Shown piece by piece: positions 25,588 through 34,454 of a DNA stretch of 64,000 bases. Under the pieces are notes generated by a model. The model made no database searches. It saw only the letters and a list, made by a program, of their open reading frames with translations, and was not told the DNA's origin. How positions within the stretch are numbered: position 1 is the first letter of the stretch; the number at the start of each line of letters is the position of its first letter. The stretch spans positions 186,001 through 250,000 of the forward strand of contig AP019702.1 of the NCBI GenBank assembly GCA_006739055.1, written 5' to 3'. The stretch comes from Allostella vacuolata. GTDB taxonomy: Bacteria > Pseudomonadota > Alphaproteobacteria > ATCC43930 > Allostellaceae. Made by a program: the position numbers and the translations under genes.

Positions 25588-26337
25588 TCAGCCGGATCCC
25601 GGGCGAGCATCGGCAGCGGCGCCCTCCGGTTGCCCGGCCGCCAGCCGATCGGTCGCGGTCTCGATCGCCGTCTCCAGTCGGCGCAGGAACTCCCGCCGGT
25701 CCAGTCCGGGCGGGATCGCCGGCAGCAGCTCGACGGTGATGGTGCCGGGCCGCTTGAAGAACGAGCGGCGGCCCCAGCAGCGGCCGGAATCGAGTGCGAT
25801 CGGCACCACCGGCAGGCCGAGCTGGGCGTAGAGCGCGGCGACTCCGGGTTGGTAGGGGGCGGCCTCGCCCGGCGCCACCCGCGTGCCCTGGGGATAGATC
25901 AGGATCGACCGGCCGGCATCGGCGGCGGCGCGCGCGTCGGCCACCATCGAGCGCAGCGCGCGGGCGCCGGCCCTGCGGTCGACCGCGATCGCCCCCCAGC
26001 GGCGCACGAAGCCGCCATAGATCGGGATCCGCAGCAGTTCGCGCTTCAGGACCACGGCCGGCTCCTCCAGCCGGCCCGGCATGGTGATGGTGTCCCAGGC
26101 CGACTGGTGCTTGGCGGCATACAGCACCGGGCCGGACGGTGCCCGGTCGAGCCCGATCCAGCGGCTCCGGATGCCGACGATGGCCCGTGCCAGGATGGCC
26201 ACGCCGGCCGACCAGAAGCGGTAGACGGCGACCGTGGCGCCGCGCGGCAGCAGCAGCGCCGGCCAGGTCAGCAGGGCGAGGCCGATGGTCCAGAGGAAGA
26301 AGGCGAGGTTGAAGAGCGCGGATCGGATGATGGTCAA
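25588..26337 (-). CDS. plsC: 1-acyl-sn-glycerol-3-phosphate acyltransferase (PlsC-like)
   Basis: 249 aa membrane-associated acyltransferase that makes phosphatidic acid from lysophosphatidic acid. N-terminal hydrophobic segment (about 8-30), the catalytic HX4D motif H77-QSAW-D82, and YPQGTR (the EGTR motif with Glu replaced by Gln). TTG at 26337 is the likely start because it overlaps the TGA of the preceding gene (TTGA), giving operon coupling. The family includes paralogues acylating other lipids. Confidence 0.83.
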   Translation of the reverse strand: MTIIRSALFNLAFFLWTIGLALLTWPALLLPRGATVAVYRFWSAGVAILARAIVGIRSRWIGLDRAPSGPVLYAAKHQSAWDTITMPGRLEEPAVVLKRELLRIPIYGGFVRRWGAIAVDRRAGARALRSMVADARAAADAGRSILIYPQGTRVAPGEAAPYQPGVAALYAQLGLPVVPIALDSGRCWGRRSFFKRPGTITVELLPAIPPGLDRREFLRRLETAIETATDRLAAGQPEGAAADARPGSG

Positions 26338-26927
26338 GCGGGGCTCCGGGGACGGACCAGGCTCCACAGATACTTCACATACTCCGCCGCGAGCAGCATC
26401 GACGTGCCGCGCCAGGCCCACCAGTCGCGCTTCATCTGCGCCGGGACCACGGGATGCAGCACGAACGCGACGTCCGGCATGGTCCGCCGCAGCTCCCGCT
26501 CCGCCCGCCACAGATGGTAGTTGGCGGTCACCAGCCGCATCGACCGGAAGCCTTCCTGCTGCATCCAGCGCGCGGTCTCGATCGCGTTGCCGCGGGTATT
26601 GTCCGCGGCGTGGCCGAGCATGATGGCATCGCGCCGGCCGGTGTCCCCGACGCCGGCATCCCGCAGCATGGTCGGCAGGTCGACGTCGGGATGGACGCCG
26701 GAGACGAAGAGCTTCTTCGCCAGCCCGCGGGCCAGCAACGTGGCGCCGGCCGGGATACGGTCGGTGCCGCCGGTCAGGACGACGATCGCATCGGTCTCGA
26801 CCGAGTCGCCGGGGGAGGACCAGGGGATCGATTCGGCGAACCAGATGAAGCCGGCAACCAGCGCCAGCCCCCCGGTCGCGGCCATCAGCAGCAACACCCG
26901 GATCAGGCGCAGCAGCCGGCGGATCAT
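26334..26927 (-). CDS. YdcF/DUF218-family envelope protein
   Basis: 197 aa with one N-terminal membrane anchor (about 10-30) and a DUF218 domain: AIVVLTGGTDRIPAGATLLARG, then the conserved NTRGNAIETARWM and RLVTANYHLWRAERELRR segments. DUF218 proteins (SanA, ElyC, YdcF) act in envelope and lipid-carrier metabolism, with unknown chemistry. The ATG overlaps the upstream stop (ATGA) and its own stop overlaps the acyltransferase start, so it is embedded in a tight operon with ftsEX. Confidence 0.85.
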   Translation of the reverse strand: MIRRLLRLIRVLLLMAATGGLALVAGFIWFAESIPWSSPGDSVETDAIVVLTGGTDRIPAGATLLARGLAKKLFVSGVHPDVDLPTMLRDAGVGDTGRRDAIMLGHAADNTRGNAIETARWMQQEGFRSMRLVTANYHLWRAERELRRTMPDVAFVLHPVVPAQMKRDWWAWRGTSMLLAAEYVKYLWSLVRPRSPA

Positions 26928-27469
26928 GGCCGGGCGAGGAGGGCTTCCACCGCGGCGGCCAGGTTCTCCTGCACGGCGACCGGCAGCAGGCGCGGGGCGA
27001 GCCCGCCTGCCTGGGTCGCCGCCCCCTTGCCGGTCCGCACCAGGATGCGCCGGCAGCCGGCCGCGACCGCGGCCTCCAGGTCGCTGGCGGCATCGCCGAT
27101 CATGACCGCGTCGGCCGGGGACAGGCGGAAATGCGCCAGCGCCTCGCGCAGCATTCCCGGGCCCGGCTTGCGCCGGTCGCTGGCCCGGCCGGGGGCGTCG
27201 GTGCACACGAACCAGGCGTCGATCCGGGCCCGTTCGCGGGCCAGCTCGGCGCGCAGCCGGTCGTGGATCTGCTCCAGCATGTCGGGCCCGATGATGCCGC
27301 GCCCGACCACCGACTGGTTCGAGACGACGGCGACCCGGATGCCGGCGTCGTTCAGGCGGGCGACCGCGGCGGCGGACCCGGGGATCATCGCCAGCTCGCC
27401 CGGATTGCGCACCGAATCGGGGCGGTCGACGTTCAGCACGCCGTCGCGGTCGAGGAGGACGAGACGCAT
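26924..27469 (-). CDS. HAD-IIIA phosphatase, GmhB-like but without the zinc site
   Basis: 181 aa. HAD motifs are intact: nucleophile and acid in LLDRDGVLN, Thr/Ser in VVSNQS, Lys in RRKPGPGML, and MIGDAASDLEAA. It resembles D-glycero-beta-D-manno-heptose-1,7-bisphosphate 7-phosphatase (GmhB) of lipopolysaccharide heptose synthesis. The Cys-His zinc ligands usual before the RKPGPGM motif are not present (only one Cys, in FVCTDAPGR). Substrate is therefore uncertain. Part of the ftsE-ftsX-...-plsC operon, overlapping ydcF by 4 bp. Confidence 0.75.
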   Translation of the reverse strand: MRLVLLDRDGVLNVDRPDSVRNPGELAMIPGSAAAVARLNDAGIRVAVVSNQSVVGRGIIGPDMLEQIHDRLRAELARERARIDAWFVCTDAPGRASDRRKPGPGMLREALAHFRLSPADAVMIGDAASDLEAAVAAGCRRILVRTGKGAATQAGGLAPRLLPVAVQENLAAAVEALLARP

Positions 27470-27475
27470 CGCCGC

Positions 27476-28363
27476 CTACATCATCCGGGCGAGCGCGCGC
27501 ATGACGACGACACGCGCGACCACGACCGCGATCAGCGCCGCGGCCAGCGGCAGGGTCGCGACCACCATCCATTCCCGGAAGCCCAGGTTCAGGGCCGGCA
27601 GCAGACCCGATCGCATCGACAGGCCGGCCAGGCCGATGATCAGCACCAGCAGGGCCGCGAGGGCGGCCCCCGCCACCCCGCCCTGGAAGCCCATGCGCAG
27701 GGCCTGGAACTGGAACTGGCGGGCGATGTAGCCGTCCTGTGCGCCGATGATGTGCAGGATCTCGATCACGTCGCGGTGGATCGCCAGCGCGGCGCGGGTG
27801 GCGAGCACGATGGTCAGCACGATGCCGATCGCGGCACAGATCAGCACCGCGCCCGCGGTCAGCCGCACCGCTGTCACCCAGCCGAGGAGCTGGTCGAGCC
27901 AGATGCGGTGGTCGTCGACGCGGATGTCGGGAGAGATGGCGGCCATCGCCGCCGCCACCGCGCCGTCGGCCGGCGGATTGCCGGTATCGAGGCGGATGTC
28001 CACCAGGGTCGGGATCGGCAGGGCAGTGCCGGCGATGCCGCTGCCGGCGAGGTCGGCGCCGAGCCATGGCTCCACCAGCTTGGCCGTCTCCGCCCGCGGC
28101 ACGATGGTGGCCGAGACCACCCCCGGGATGCGGGCGACGGCGGCGACCACCGCGTTGGCGCGGGATTCCGCCGCCCCCGCCAGTTCGGCGTGCGGGATCT
28201 CGATCGTCATGTTGCCGGAGATGCCGGCGGCGAAGCGGCCCGCGGCCCCTTCCACCGCCAGCGACAGGGCCAGGGCGAGCCCGGCGATGAAGGCCATGAC
28301 CGCGACGATCCAGGGCATCGTCCGGCTGGCGGCATCGCGGCCGAGCACGCTGCCGGCGCTCAT
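27476..28363 (-). CDS. ftsX: cell division protein FtsX
   Basis: 295 aa inner-membrane subunit of the FtsEX complex, which controls peptidoglycan hydrolases at the septum. It has the FtsX topology: one N-terminal helix (about 18-40), a roughly 130-residue periplasmic domain, then three C-terminal helices (about 165-190, 220-245, 260-285). ATG 28363 overlaps the ftsE stop by 4 bp. Confidence 0.9.
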   Translation of the reverse strand: MSAGSVLGRDAASRTMPWIVAVMAFIAGLALALSLAVEGAAGRFAAGISGNMTIEIPHAELAGAAESRANAVVAAVARIPGVVSATIVPRAETAKLVEPWLGADLAGSGIAGTALPIPTLVDIRLDTGNPPADGAVAAAMAAISPDIRVDDHRIWLDQLLGWVTAVRLTAGAVLICAAIGIVLTIVLATRAALAIHRDVIEILHIIGAQDGYIARQFQFQALRMGFQGGVAGAALAALLVLIIGLAGLSMRSGLLPALNLGFREWMVVATLPLAAALIAVVVARVVVMRALARMM

Positions 28364-29031
28364 GGCGTGCCCCCGCGGATCTCGGCCAGCTCGCCCTCGA
28401 CCAGGTGCAGGCCGCGTCCGCCATGGCGCCGCACCAGCCCCTCGTTGTGGGTGGCGATGACGATGCTGGTGCCGAGCTTGTTCATCTCCAGGAACAGGTG
28501 CATCAGGCGGTTGCCCATCTCCTCGTCCAGGTTGCCGGTCGGCTCGTCCGCCAGCAGCAGGCGGGGCTGGCCGATGACCGCCCGGGCGATGGCGACCCGC
28601 TGTTGCTGGCCGCCCGAGAGCGCGGGCGGGAAATGGTCGACGAAGGGACCCAGTCCCACCCAGCGCAGCAGCTCGCCGGCATGCTGGCGCGTCTCCGCTT
28701 CCGCCTTGCCGGCGATGCGCAGCGGCAGGGCGACGTTCTGCAGCGCGGTCAGGCTGGGGATCAGGCGGAAATCCTGGAAGACCACGCCGATCTGGCGGCG
28801 CAGCCCCGGCAGTTCGGCGCGCGGCGTGGTGGCGATGTCCCGGCCGAACAGGTTGATCAGGCCGCGCGAGGGCGCGTGCGCCAGATACATCAGGCGCAGC
28901 AGCGAGGACTTGCCGGCCCCGCTCGCCCCGGTCAGGAACCAGAATGCCCCAGGTTCGACCGTGAAGGTGAGGTCCCGCAGGATTTCCGGCCCGGTGCCGT
29001 AGCGCATTCCCACGTTCTCGAACCGGATCAC
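28360..29031 (-). CDS. ftsE: cell division ATP-binding protein FtsE
   Basis: 223 aa ABC ATPase partner of FtsX. Walker A GASGAGKSS, the FtsE-typical FQDFRLIPSLTALQNVALPL at the Q-loop, signature LSGGQQQRVAIARA, Walker B LLLADEPTGNLD and switch His in IATHNEG. The GTG at 29031 is taken as start (VIRFENVGMRYG); no strong ribosome binding site is visible. First gene of the leftward ftsE-ftsX-HAD-ydcF-plsC operon. Confidence 0.93.
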   Translation of the reverse strand: MIRFENVGMRYGTGPEILRDLTFTVEPGAFWFLTGASGAGKSSLLRLMYLAHAPSRGLINLFGRDIATTPRAELPGLRRQIGVVFQDFRLIPSLTALQNVALPLRIAGKAEAETRQHAGELLRWVGLGPFVDHFPPALSGGQQQRVAIARAVIGQPRLLLADEPTGNLDEEMGNRLMHLFLEMNKLGTSIVIATHNEGLVRRHGGRGLHLVEGELAEIRGGTP

Positions 29032-29125
29032 GTCGCCGCCCGTCTGGTTTCCCGACCTGTGAAGAGCGCGCACCTTTGCACGATGGCTGCCGGCCCGTCC
29101 ACCGGGCAACGCGTTGCGCGCAGGA

Positions 29126-29671
29126 TCAGATGTCCCGTCCGCGGACCCGGCCGCGCAATTCCCGGGCGAGACCGGCAATCGCATCCATGTGGGGGTGGAC
29201 GGCCAGGCCACGCTCGAATGCGGCCAGCGCCTCGGCGTCGCGCCGCTGCGCCCGCCGGACCAGGCCGAGGCCGGCCAGCGCCCCGAAATGGCGCGGCTCC
29301 AGCGCCAGGGTCCGGGCGATGGCCAGGGCGGATTCGTCATGGCGGTGCAGCCGGAAGAGCACGGTCGCCTGCTTGTTCCAGCCCTCGGCGAAGTCGGGCG
29401 CCATCCGGGTGACCTCGGTGAACTGGGCGAGCGCATCGGCGAGGCGGCCCTCCCCATAGGCGGCGATGCCGCGCCGGAAGGGCAGGATCGCCTCCTCGGT
29501 CCCGGTGATCGACCAGACCTGCCAGATGGCGGCCTCGGCGACCCGCGCGTCGGCGGCGTCGGGGCCGGCCAGCCGGCGGAACAGCCCGTCCAGCCGCGGA
29601 TCGGTCTGGTCGGCGACGGCACCGGCGGCCATCGACACGCAGAGCAGAAGGGCGGACAACAACCGGCGCAT
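29126..29671 (-). CDS. secreted tetratricopeptide-repeat protein
   Basis: 181 aa with a signal peptide (MRRLLSALLLCVSMAAGAVA) and about three TPR units between residues 60 and 165 (GRLADALAQFTEVTRMAPDF, RHDESALAIARTLALEPRHF, RDAEALAAFERGLAVHPHM). Probably periplasmic protein-interaction scaffold; partner unknown. Small Tpr proteins of this kind are frequent in alphaproteobacterial genomes. Divergent from the zinc-ribbon gene at 29807. Confidence 0.8.
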   Translation of the reverse strand: MRRLLSALLLCVSMAAGAVADQTDPRLDGLFRRLAGPDAADARVAEAAIWQVWSITGTEEAILPFRRGIAAYGEGRLADALAQFTEVTRMAPDFAEGWNKQATVLFRLHRHDESALAIARTLALEPRHFGALAGLGLVRRAQRRDAEALAAFERGLAVHPHMDAIAGLARELRGRVRGRDI

Positions 29672-29806
29672 GCCTTCAATCTGGACCGCGCCGGCCGGGC
29701 TGCCAGGGCACCCCGCCGGAAAATGCCGCAGTGCAGCGCGTCGCTTGCGACCGGCCGATCGACCGGCTAGGTTCCGGCATGAAACCGGAGGCTTCCCACC
29801 GCCTCG

Positions 29807-30457
29807 ATGATCCTTACCTGTTCCGCCTGCGACACGCGCTATCTGATCGACCCCCGCACCTTGGGCAGCACGGGGCGGACGGTGCGTTGCGCCCACTGCG
29901 GCCATTCCTGGCACCAGGTGCCGCCGGCTGATTCGCCGCGGCGGCTCGACCTCCTGCCCGCGCCGGATCGCGAGGCGGCGGTGCAGGCCAGCCTGCCGAC
30001 GCTGGTGCCGCCGCCCACGCCGTCCGCCAACTACCTGCCCTGGACCATCCTGCTGGCGGCCATCGTCGGCCTCATCGTCGCCGGCCACCTGGCCCGGGAC
30101 CGCGTCGTCGAGGCCTGGCCTCCGGCGGCCAAGCTCTACGCCATGGTCGGCATCCGGGTCGAGCCGCTGGGGGCAGGGCTGGAGATCCGCGGCATCGTCA
30201 CCGAACGGCGGATCGCCGGCGGGGAGCAGGAGCTGGCCGTCCGCGGCGAGATCTACAACGGATCGAGCGAGGAGCGGACCATCCCGCGCCTGCGTGCCGT
30301 GCTGAAGGATGCGGGCGAGCGCGCGCTTTCGTCCTGGACCTTCTCCACCACCGGCACCCGCCTGCTGCCGGGCGAGACGACCACCTTCAACACCATGGTC
30401 CGCGACCCGGACCGGCGCGCCGCCGGCCTGTCGATCACCTTCACCAAGGGCTCCTGA
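29807..30457 (+). CDS. MJ0042-type zinc-ribbon membrane protein (DUF3426)
   Basis: 216 aa. The N-terminal zinc ribbon is complete: CSACDTRY at residues 5-12 and CAHCGHSW near 28-35. A single membrane helix (about 77-95, YLPWTILLAAIVGLIVAGHL) is followed by a periplasmic DUF3426-like beta domain. In alphaproteobacteria this protein often sits near ftsE/ftsX. Function unknown. ATG 29807 places the ribbon at the very N-terminus, as usual. Confidence 0.85.
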   Translation: MILTCSACDTRYLIDPRTLGSTGRTVRCAHCGHSWHQVPPADSPRRLDLLPAPDREAAVQASLPTLVPPPTPSANYLPWTILLAAIVGLIVAGHLARDRVVEAWPPAAKLYAMVGIRVEPLGAGLEIRGIVTERRIAGGEQELAVRGEIYNGSSEERTIPRLRAVLKDAGERALSSWTFSTTGTRLLPGETTTFNTMVRDPDRRAAGLSITFTKGS

Positions 30458-30479
30458 CCGGCCGGCCCGCGGGTCGGCG

Positions 30480-33035
30480 TCAGAAGCGGCGCAGCAGGCG
30501 GTCGATGTAGTCCCGCTCGAGCGACGGGCGGAAACGCTCCCCGGCGCGGCGGCGCAGTTCGTCGAGGATCGCCCGGCTGCGCGACAGCTCGCCTTCGCCC
30601 GGCACCTTGACGTCGCTGCCCTCGTAGGTGCCGGTGGTCGGCATCGGCCGGCCGAGCGGGTCGCGGCTGCGATCGGCGTTGCGCTGGCCCTGGTTGGGCA
30701 CGCCCTGCGGATCGCCCTCGCCGAACTGGTCGCCGCCCATCATCTGCTCGGCCATGCCCTGCATCGCCTGCTGCAGCTGGTCCAGCGCCTCGCCCTGCGG
30801 GCCGACGGCCCCACCCGGGTCGCCCTGGCCCAGCTGCCGGGCGGCGTCGCGCATGGCGCGCTCGGCCCGGCCGAGCCCGCCCGGAATCTCGCCGCCGCCC
30901 TCGCCCATCCGGCGCATGAACTCGCCCAGCATGCGGCGCAGCTGCTCCTGGTCGCCGGCGCCCATGCCCTCGCCGTCCTGGTCGCCCTGGCCCTGCTGGC
31001 CCTGTTGCCCCTGCTGGCCGCGCTGTCCCTGCTGGCCTTGCTGGCCACGCTGGCCCTGGCGCTGCTGCTGGGCGCGATGGCTGCGGTCGAGCAGCTGCTG
31101 CTGGCGCTGCATCATGCGCTGCAGGTCGCGCATCATCTGCTGGGCCTGGCCCTGCTGCCCCTGCTGCTGCTGGCCCGGCATCGGCCGGGCCATGCGCATG
31201 TTCTCCATCATCTCCTGCAGGCGCTGCAGCATGTCGCGGGCCGCCTCGCGGGCGCCGGTCCGGGCCAGGTCGCGGGCCTGGTCCAGCATCCGCTGGATGT
31301 CCTCGCGCCGCACGACCTGGCTGTTGGGCGGGATCTCCTGCTGCTGGAAGCGCTCGGGGTTGCGCATCATCTCCTCGGCCATCGCCTGCATGTGGCGGTC
31401 GATGGCCTGCTGCAGCTCGCGCATCAGCCGCTCGATCTCCTGGTCGGAGGCGTTGCGGTCGAGGGCGTCCATCAGCGCGCGCTGCGCCTGACGCAGGTCG
31501 CGCTCGGTGGTCGACGGTCGCCCGTCCTCGATGCGCAGCGCCGTGTCCCACAGCAGCTGCTGCACCGGCTCGATCGAGCTGCCGTCGCCGTCGAAGGACA
31601 GGCGCGCGCGCGCCGAGCGCAGGGCCAGGAAGACGACGAGATCCTCGCCGAACCGTGCCGGGCGCAGGCTGAGCGTGCCCAGCACCTCGGCCACCGCCTC
31701 CCGGTTGGCGGGGTCGATGCTGAGCTCGCGCCGCTGCTCGACCAGCGCGCGGGCGACGGGATGGGTGAAGGTGCGCTCCGGCAGCACCGTGGCGATGGGC
31801 TCGCTGCGGCCCTTCTGGCCGATCGCGTCGACCGCTTCCAGGGTCACCACCACCGGCAGGCCGGCCCAGACATGGGCGGTCAGGTCATGGAAGCTGGCCG
31901 ACCTGGCCTCGGTCGGCTTCAGGCCGGGCAGCGGCAGCTCGAGGGTGATCGGTTCGACCGCCTTCCCGCCCTCCGTCTTCGCGCCGTCCTTCTTTTCGTC
32001 CGCGCGGCGGATGAAGGCCGTCACGCTCTCGATGCCGTAGTCGTCGCCGGCCTGGTATTCCAGGCGGAGCGCGGCGCGCTCGCTGCGGGCGGGCGGCGCC
32101 GCGAAGGATACGGTCGGCGCCAGGTCGGGGACGATGCGGATCGGCCAGGCGGCGACGGTCCGGCTGCCCTGCAGGACGGACAGGCGCTCGCCCTGGGTCA
32201 GGGTCGCGCCGGCCCGGAAGTTCGCGGCGTCGATCGCGGAGAACTCGGTGGCAGCCTCGTCGACGAGCAGGCGCGGAGTGGCGCCGCCGCCATGCAGCTG
32301 CGCCAGCAGGGCGCTGCCGGTCGGGATCGGCACCGGCGTCTCGCTGTCGGCGCGCAGCAGCACCGGCGGCTGCGCGGTATAGGCGGGCGGATTGATCCAG
32401 ACGTCCAGGCTGACGGTGGCGGCCGGCCCGGTGGCGGCGAAGGAGGGGGTGACCGCGCGCCACAGGCGGCTGCCGCCGTCATGGCGCGCGGCGACGACGC
32501 CGATGACGAGCAGCAGCGCGAGTGCGGCGCGCAGCCCCGCCACGTCGCGCCGGCCCCAGCCGGCGGCGGGCACGCCCACGGCCAGCTGCCGGGTGCGGGC
32601 GCGCATGCGTTCCTGGTGGATGGCCCAGAGCTGGGCCTCCTGCGGGTCGAGCGTGGCGGCGGGGCGGTCCTGCAGGGTGCCGAGCGGCCGGTGGTCCAGG
32701 CCGCTCGCCCGCTCCACCCGTCGCCGGGCGTCGTCGTCGGCCGGCATGGCGATGGCGCGCACGGCACGGGCCAGCAGGAACAGGAAGCCGGCCGCGAAGC
32801 CGGCCAGGACGGCGACATGCAGCCAGGCCGGCAACCGCGACGGCAGGTCGAGCAGGGCCAGCGCAAGAAAAAGGCCGCCGGCACCTGCCGGCGGCCACAA
32901 GGCGGGCCACACGCGCTCCCACAGGAGTGCCAGTCGAGCGAGGCGAACCCGGCGGCTCGCCCCGGGCGGAAGGCCTCCGGATGGAAGGCTCCTGGGCGGA
33001 TGCGATGCGCCGGTTACGGTCGGTGGATCTGCCAC
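30480..33035 (-). CDS. TIGR02302 family (DUF4175) large membrane protein
   Basis: 851 aa. Two or three membrane helices at the N-terminus (about 50-90 and 165-180), a beta-rich extracytoplasmic region (about 200-430), a helical region, then a Gln/Gly-rich low-complexity tract (about 625-690: GQQGQRGQQGQQGQ, GQQQQGQQGQAQQ) and the conserved C-terminal EGDPQGVPNQGQRNADRSRD. It matches the alphaproteobacterial TIGR02302/DUF4175 protein usually found after lysA. Function is unknown. It overlaps the lysA end by 22 bp. Confidence 0.85.
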   Translation of the reverse strand: MADPPTVTGASHPPRSLPSGGLPPGASRRVRLARLALLWERVWPALWPPAGAGGLFLALALLDLPSRLPAWLHVAVLAGFAAGFLFLLARAVRAIAMPADDDARRRVERASGLDHRPLGTLQDRPAATLDPQEAQLWAIHQERMRARTRQLAVGVPAAGWGRRDVAGLRAALALLLVIGVVAARHDGGSRLWRAVTPSFAATGPAATVSLDVWINPPAYTAQPPVLLRADSETPVPIPTGSALLAQLHGGGATPRLLVDEAATEFSAIDAANFRAGATLTQGERLSVLQGSRTVAAWPIRIVPDLAPTVSFAAPPARSERAALRLEYQAGDDYGIESVTAFIRRADEKKDGAKTEGGKAVEPITLELPLPGLKPTEARSASFHDLTAHVWAGLPVVVTLEAVDAIGQKGRSEPIATVLPERTFTHPVARALVEQRRELSIDPANREAVAEVLGTLSLRPARFGEDLVVFLALRSARARLSFDGDGSSIEPVQQLLWDTALRIEDGRPSTTERDLRQAQRALMDALDRNASDQEIERLMRELQQAIDRHMQAMAEEMMRNPERFQQQEIPPNSQVVRREDIQRMLDQARDLARTGAREAARDMLQRLQEMMENMRMARPMPGQQQQGQQGQAQQMMRDLQRMMQRQQQLLDRSHRAQQQRQGQRGQQGQQGQRGQQGQQGQQGQGDQDGEGMGAGDQEQLRRMLGEFMRRMGEGGGEIPGGLGRAERAMRDAARQLGQGDPGGAVGPQGEALDQLQQAMQGMAEQMMGGDQFGEGDPQGVPNQGQRNADRSRDPLGRPMPTTGTYEGSDVKVPGEGELSRSRAILDELRRRAGERFRPSLERDYIDRLLRRF

Positions 33036-34324
33036 GGGGCCAGCCTGTCCGATGCGATCAGTTCTTCATAACTAGGGCGGGCACGCACCACGGAAAAGGC
33101 CCCGTCCTTCACCATCACCTCCGGCGCCAGCGGCCGGCTGTTGTAGGTGGATCCCATGACGGCACCATAGGCGCCGGCGACGCCGATCGCCACCAGCTCG
33201 CCCTGGGCGACCGGCGGCATGGCCCGGCCGACGGCGATCACGTCGCTCGACTCGCAGATCGGGCCCACGACGTCGACCGTTTCCGGCACGGCGCCGGGCT
33301 TCGGCTCGGCGACGGGACGGACCGGGTGCCAGGCGTCGTAGAGGGCCGGCCGGATCAGGTCGTTCATCGCCGCATCCAGGATGACGAAGGTCTTGAGCGA
33401 GCCGCGCTTCACATATTGCACCCGTGCAAGGAGGATGCCGGCGTCGGCCACCATCCAGCGGCCGGGCTCCAGGACGACGGTCCCGGGGAAGCCCGCCAGC
33501 GCCTCGCGCGCGGCCGCGGCATAGGCGGCGAGGTCGACCGGCGGCGCGTGCTGGTAGTGCACGCCGAGCCCGCCGCCGAAATCCAGCCGCTCCAGCTTGT
33601 GGCCGTCCTCGCTCATCAGCATGCGGGCGAAGCCGACCAGTCGGCCGAAGGCGGCGCGGTAGGGTTCGACCGAGGTCAGCTGGCTGCCGATATGCATGGC
33701 GATGCCGGACAGCCGGAGGCCGGGCAGCTCGGCGGTGCGCCGGGCGACGGCACGGGCCTGGTCGATCTCGATGCCGAACTTGTTCTCGGCCGTGCCGGTG
33801 GTGATCTTGGCGTGGGTTCCGGCATCGACGTCGGGGTTGACGCGCAGCGCCACGCTGGCGGTCCGCCCCAGGCCGGTCGCCACCGCCGACAGCCGCTCCA
33901 GCTCCTGCTCGGATTCGACGTTGAACTGCAGGATGCCGGCGTCGAGCGCGACGGCCATCTCGATCGCGGTCTTGCCGACGCCGGCGAAGACGATCCGTTC
34001 CGGCGGCACGCCGGCCGCGAGCGCCCGGCGCAGCTCGCCCTCCGAGACGATGTCGGCGCCGGCGCCGAGGTCGGCGAAGGTGCGGATCACCGCCTGGTTG
34101 CTGTTCGCCTTCAGCGCATAGCAGACGAGGTGCGGGATGCCGGCGAAGGCCGCGTCGAAGGCGCGATAGCGGGATTCGAGCGCGCCGTGGGAATAGACCC
34201 AGCAGGGCGTGCCGGCGGCGTCGGCGATCCGCGTCAGGTCCACGCCCTCGGCATGCAGCACGCCGTCCTTGTAGGTGAAGGCGTCGAACAGGGCGGCGGC
34301 CGGCAGGGGCGAGAGCTCATTCAC
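33014..34324 (-). CDS. lysA: diaminopimelate decarboxylase
   Basis: 436 aa; last step of lysine synthesis, decarboxylating meso-diaminopimelate with PLP. The PLP Lys is in CYALKANSNQ, the glycine-rich phosphate loop in LDFGGGLGVHYQ, the catalytic Cys/Glu in GPICESSD, and the family HIGSQ motif is present. The ATG at 34324 lies 8 bp inside the lipoprotein gene. Order argH-lipoprotein-lysA-TIGR02302 is typical for alphaproteobacteria. Confidence 0.95.
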   Translation of the reverse strand: MNELSPLPAAALFDAFTYKDGVLHAEGVDLTRIADAAGTPCWVYSHGALESRYRAFDAAFAGIPHLVCYALKANSNQAVIRTFADLGAGADIVSEGELRRALAAGVPPERIVFAGVGKTAIEMAVALDAGILQFNVESEQELERLSAVATGLGRTASVALRVNPDVDAGTHAKITTGTAENKFGIEIDQARAVARRTAELPGLRLSGIAMHIGSQLTSVEPYRAAFGRLVGFARMLMSEDGHKLERLDFGGGLGVHYQHAPPVDLAAYAAAAREALAGFPGTVVLEPGRWMVADAGILLARVQYVKRGSLKTFVILDAAMNDLIRPALYDAWHPVRPVAEPKPGAVPETVDVVGPICESSDVIAVGRAMPPVAQGELVAIGVAGAYGAVMGSTYNSRPLAPEVMVKDGAFSVVRARPSYEELIASDRLAPWQIHRP

Positions 34325-34454
34325 GGGGATAGACCTTGGGATAGGTGGACTTCTCGCCGGGCGGCGGGTCGAGGTTCGACTTCTTGCCGCAGGCGCCGAG
34401 GCCGCCTGCGACGGCCACGAGGAGGAGGACGGCGACGATCGGGCGCAGTTTCAT
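34317..34454 (-). CDS. lptM: small LptM-type lipoprotein
   Basis: 45 aa. Signal peptide with lipobox LGAC (Cys22), followed by [10 protein letters not shown], the short hallmark of LptM (YifL) lipoproteins that act in LptD assembly at the outer membrane. Its position between argH and lysA is conserved in proteobacteria. It overlaps lysA by 8 bp and the end of argH by 4 bp. Confidence 0.85.
   Translation of the reverse strand: MKLRPIVAVLLLVAVAGGLGACGKKSNLDPPPGEKSTYPKVYPRE

Noticed and set aside
30900-31200. CRISPR-like or minisatellite repeat array
   Set aside because: The repetition is explained by Gln/Gly codons of the TIGR02302 protein and has no spacer structure.
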